A stretch of 64,000 bases of DNA from Alteribacter lacisalsi (lineage in GTDB: Bacteria; Bacillota; Bacilli; Bacillales; Salisediminibacteriaceae), in NCBI RefSeq assembly GCF_003226345.1, contig NZ_PDOF01000001.1:930001-994000 (forward strand), read 5' to 3'. Positions 62,895 to 64,000 of this stretch are shown here, piece after piece. How positions within the stretch are numbered: the first letter of the stretch is position 1; the number at the start of each line of letters is the position of its first letter. The notes beneath the pieces are model-generated. The model was not told the origin of the DNA and did no database searches. It saw nothing but the letters and a program-made list of their open reading frames with translations. Both the position numbers and the translations under genes were made by a program.

Positions 62895-63728
62895 ATGACA
62901 ACCGGAGAGCCCTTTACTGACCCGGATTCACCGTTATATCTATCCTTGCCGGCATTTTCCCGTGCGGCCCCCCGGGGAGACATGACCGCCGGCTTTTCGA
63001 CCAGGAATGGCGGGACAGGCCTTCCGCCGTTTCAATCCCTTAACCTTGGTCTGCATACGGGAGATGATCCTGATACGGTTGTCCGCAACCGCAGCATTCT
63101 TGCAGCTGAAACAGGTTTCCCTCTTGAGAACTGGGTCACAGGTGAACAGGTGCATGGAAACCGCGTTGCAAAAGTGGTAGCTCAACACAGAGGGTTGGGT
63201 GCGTTCAGCCAGGAAAATGCCGTAAATGGAACCGACGGACTTTATACAACAGAACCGGACATCCTTCTGACGAGCATGTATGCGGACTGTGTTCCTCTAT
63301 ATTTTTACGATCCTGAAAGAAAGATCATCGGCCTTGCCCACGCGGGCTGGAAGGGGACGGCCGGAAACATTGCAGGTCACATGCTCAAAGCTTTTGAGAA
63401 AGAAGGTTCAAAGGCGGAAGATATCATCGCGGCTGTAGGTCCTTCCATCTCGGGAGGGTGTTATGAGGTCGATAACCGGGTGACAGACCAGCTGAAACAT
63501 CTTCCTGTGAACGATCTGTCAAAAGCAGCCGTTTCCTGTGGAGGGGACCGGTTCCGTCTCGATCTTAAAGAGGTGAACCGGCAGCTTCTTCTTGCAGGAG
63601 GAGTTAGGGAAGATCGCCTGTTTGTTTCAACGTACTGTACATACAGTGAAGAAGACTTGTTCTTTTCCTATCGAAGGGATAAAGGCAGAACCGGCAGGAT
63701 GATGAGTTTTATCGGAATGAGGAAATAA
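62895..63728 (+). CDS. ylmD: Multicopper polyphenol oxidase / purine nucleosidase family YlmD
   Basis: A 277-residue protein of the YfiH/PgeF (DUF152) family. NLGLHTGDDPDTVVRNR (about 50-66), EQVHGNRVAKV, SMYADCVPLYFYDP, LAHAGWKGTAGNI (about 148-160) and GPSISGGCYEV are typical, with metal-binding His and Cys in HGNR, ADC and HAGWKGT. Members have been shown to act as purine nucleoside phosphorylase/adenosine deaminase or to edit peptidoglycan precursor mistakes; which holds here is unclear. AAAAGGGGGGCG precedes ATG 62895. It is followed by ylmE 43 bp later. Confidence 0.92.
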   Translation: MTTGEPFTDPDSPLYLSLPAFSRAAPRGDMTAGFSTRNGGTGLPPFQSLNLGLHTGDDPDTVVRNRSILAAETGFPLENWVTGEQVHGNRVAKVVAQHRGLGAFSQENAVNGTDGLYTTEPDILLTSMYADCVPLYFYDPERKIIGLAHAGWKGTAGNIAGHMLKAFEKEGSKAEDIIAAVGPSISGGCYEVDNRVTDQLKHLPVNDLSKAAVSCGGDRFRLDLKEVNRQLLLAGGVREDRLFVSTYCTYSEEDLFFSYRRDKGRTGRMMSFIGMRK

Positions 63729-63771
63729 ATGCACCATAGAATATTGCTGCATTCAGAAAGGACGTAGTGTC

Positions 63772-64000
63772 ATGGGAGTAAAGGAAAATCTTCTTTCCAT
63801 TCAGGACCGGATCAGAAAGGCCTGTGAAAAAAGCGGGCGTGAACCGGAAGCGATCAATGTGGTTGCTGTAACAAAATACGTATCACTTGACCGTACAATC
63901 GAAGCTCTTCACGCAGGGATTCGCCATATTGGGGAGAACCGCGTCGAAGGCGGAGTGGAAAAACGGGAAGCAATCCCGGACAGAGGGACATGGCACTTCA
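63772..64000 (+). CDS. ylmE: YggS-family PLP homeostasis protein YlmE (partial)
   Basis: The gene runs off the right edge; only 76 codons are visible. MGVKENLLSIQDRIRKACEK, INVVAVTKYVSLDRTIEALH (with the PLP-binding Lys in VTKY) and IGENRVEGG match the YggS/PROSC family of pyridoxal phosphate-binding proteins. AGAAAGGAC precedes ATG 63772. It is in the ylmC-ylmD-ylmE order that continues to sepF in Bacilli. Confidence 0.92.
   Translation, partial: MGVKENLLSIQDRIRKACEKSGREPEAINVVAVTKYVSLDRTIEALHAGIRHIGENRVEGGVEKREAIPDRGTWHF

Overview
The window is a chromosomal backbone segment of an endospore-forming member of the Bacillaceae or a close relative. The evidence is spoVD, spoVE, spoIIGA, sigE, sigG, ylbJ/spoVV and ylmC, strict Bacillus-type gene order, strong GGAGG ribosome sites and frequent TTG/GTG starts. 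Several proteins carry long acidic linkers or tails (YlbC, PBP2B, DivIB), which would fit a salt-tolerant or haloalkaliphilic lineage. That last point is inference. Family assignments come from reading the translated sequence; no database search was run.

Layout. 1-2.3 kb: a partial secreted protein, a manganese catalase and a LysM protein. 2.3-20.2 kb: the block ylaL-like, glsA, ylaN, pyc, a Dps insertion, ctaA divergent from ctaBCDEF, a DUF420 membrane protein, an AI-2E-family permease, an Asp23-like protein, ylbA, ylbB and ylbC. 20.2-38 kb: ylbD to ylbQ in Bacillus order (ylbD, ylbE, ylbF, ylbG, rsmD, coaD, ylbJ, ylbK, ylbL, tmcAL, ylbN, rpmF, ylbO, ylbP, panE), with an enoyl-CoA hydratase after rpmF and a three-gene DNA repair operon between ylbE and ylbF. 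38-59.2 kb: bshC and the division and cell wall cluster mraZ, rsmH, ftsL, pbpB, spoVD, murE, a degenerate murF-like gene, mraY, murD, spoVE, murB, divIB, ylxW, ylxX, sbp, ftsA, ftsZ. 59.4-64 kb: spoIIGA-sigE, sigG, ylmC, ylmD and the start of ylmE.

How the genes work together. pyc supplies oxaloacetate. ctaA/ctaB make heme A and ctaCDEF build a caa3 oxidase with a cytochrome c fused to subunit II. ylbF-ylbG, rsmD and coaD are housekeeping. The dcw block makes lipid II precursors and the septal machinery, with the sporulation paralogues spoVD and spoVE embedded in it. spoIIGA-sigE-sigG run the mother-cell and forespore programmes.

Departures from the expected order are the main interest. (1) Translationally coupled genes for an XPB-type helicase, a large companion protein and a UvsE-type UV endonuclease look like a dedicated excision repair module. 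(2) A MurF-like protein has lost its ATP-binding P-loop and whole C-terminal domain but keeps an open frame in the dcw operon. (3) murG is absent from its usual place between spoVE and murB. (4) Intergenic gaps hold several related GC-rich repeats; two copies have terminal inverted repeats and perfect 9-bp flanking direct repeats, as expected of a small non-autonomous mobile element. (5) Readable regulatory sites include MraZ boxes, a spoIIG-type promoter with a 22-bp spacer, and candidate sigma-H and sigma-F promoters.
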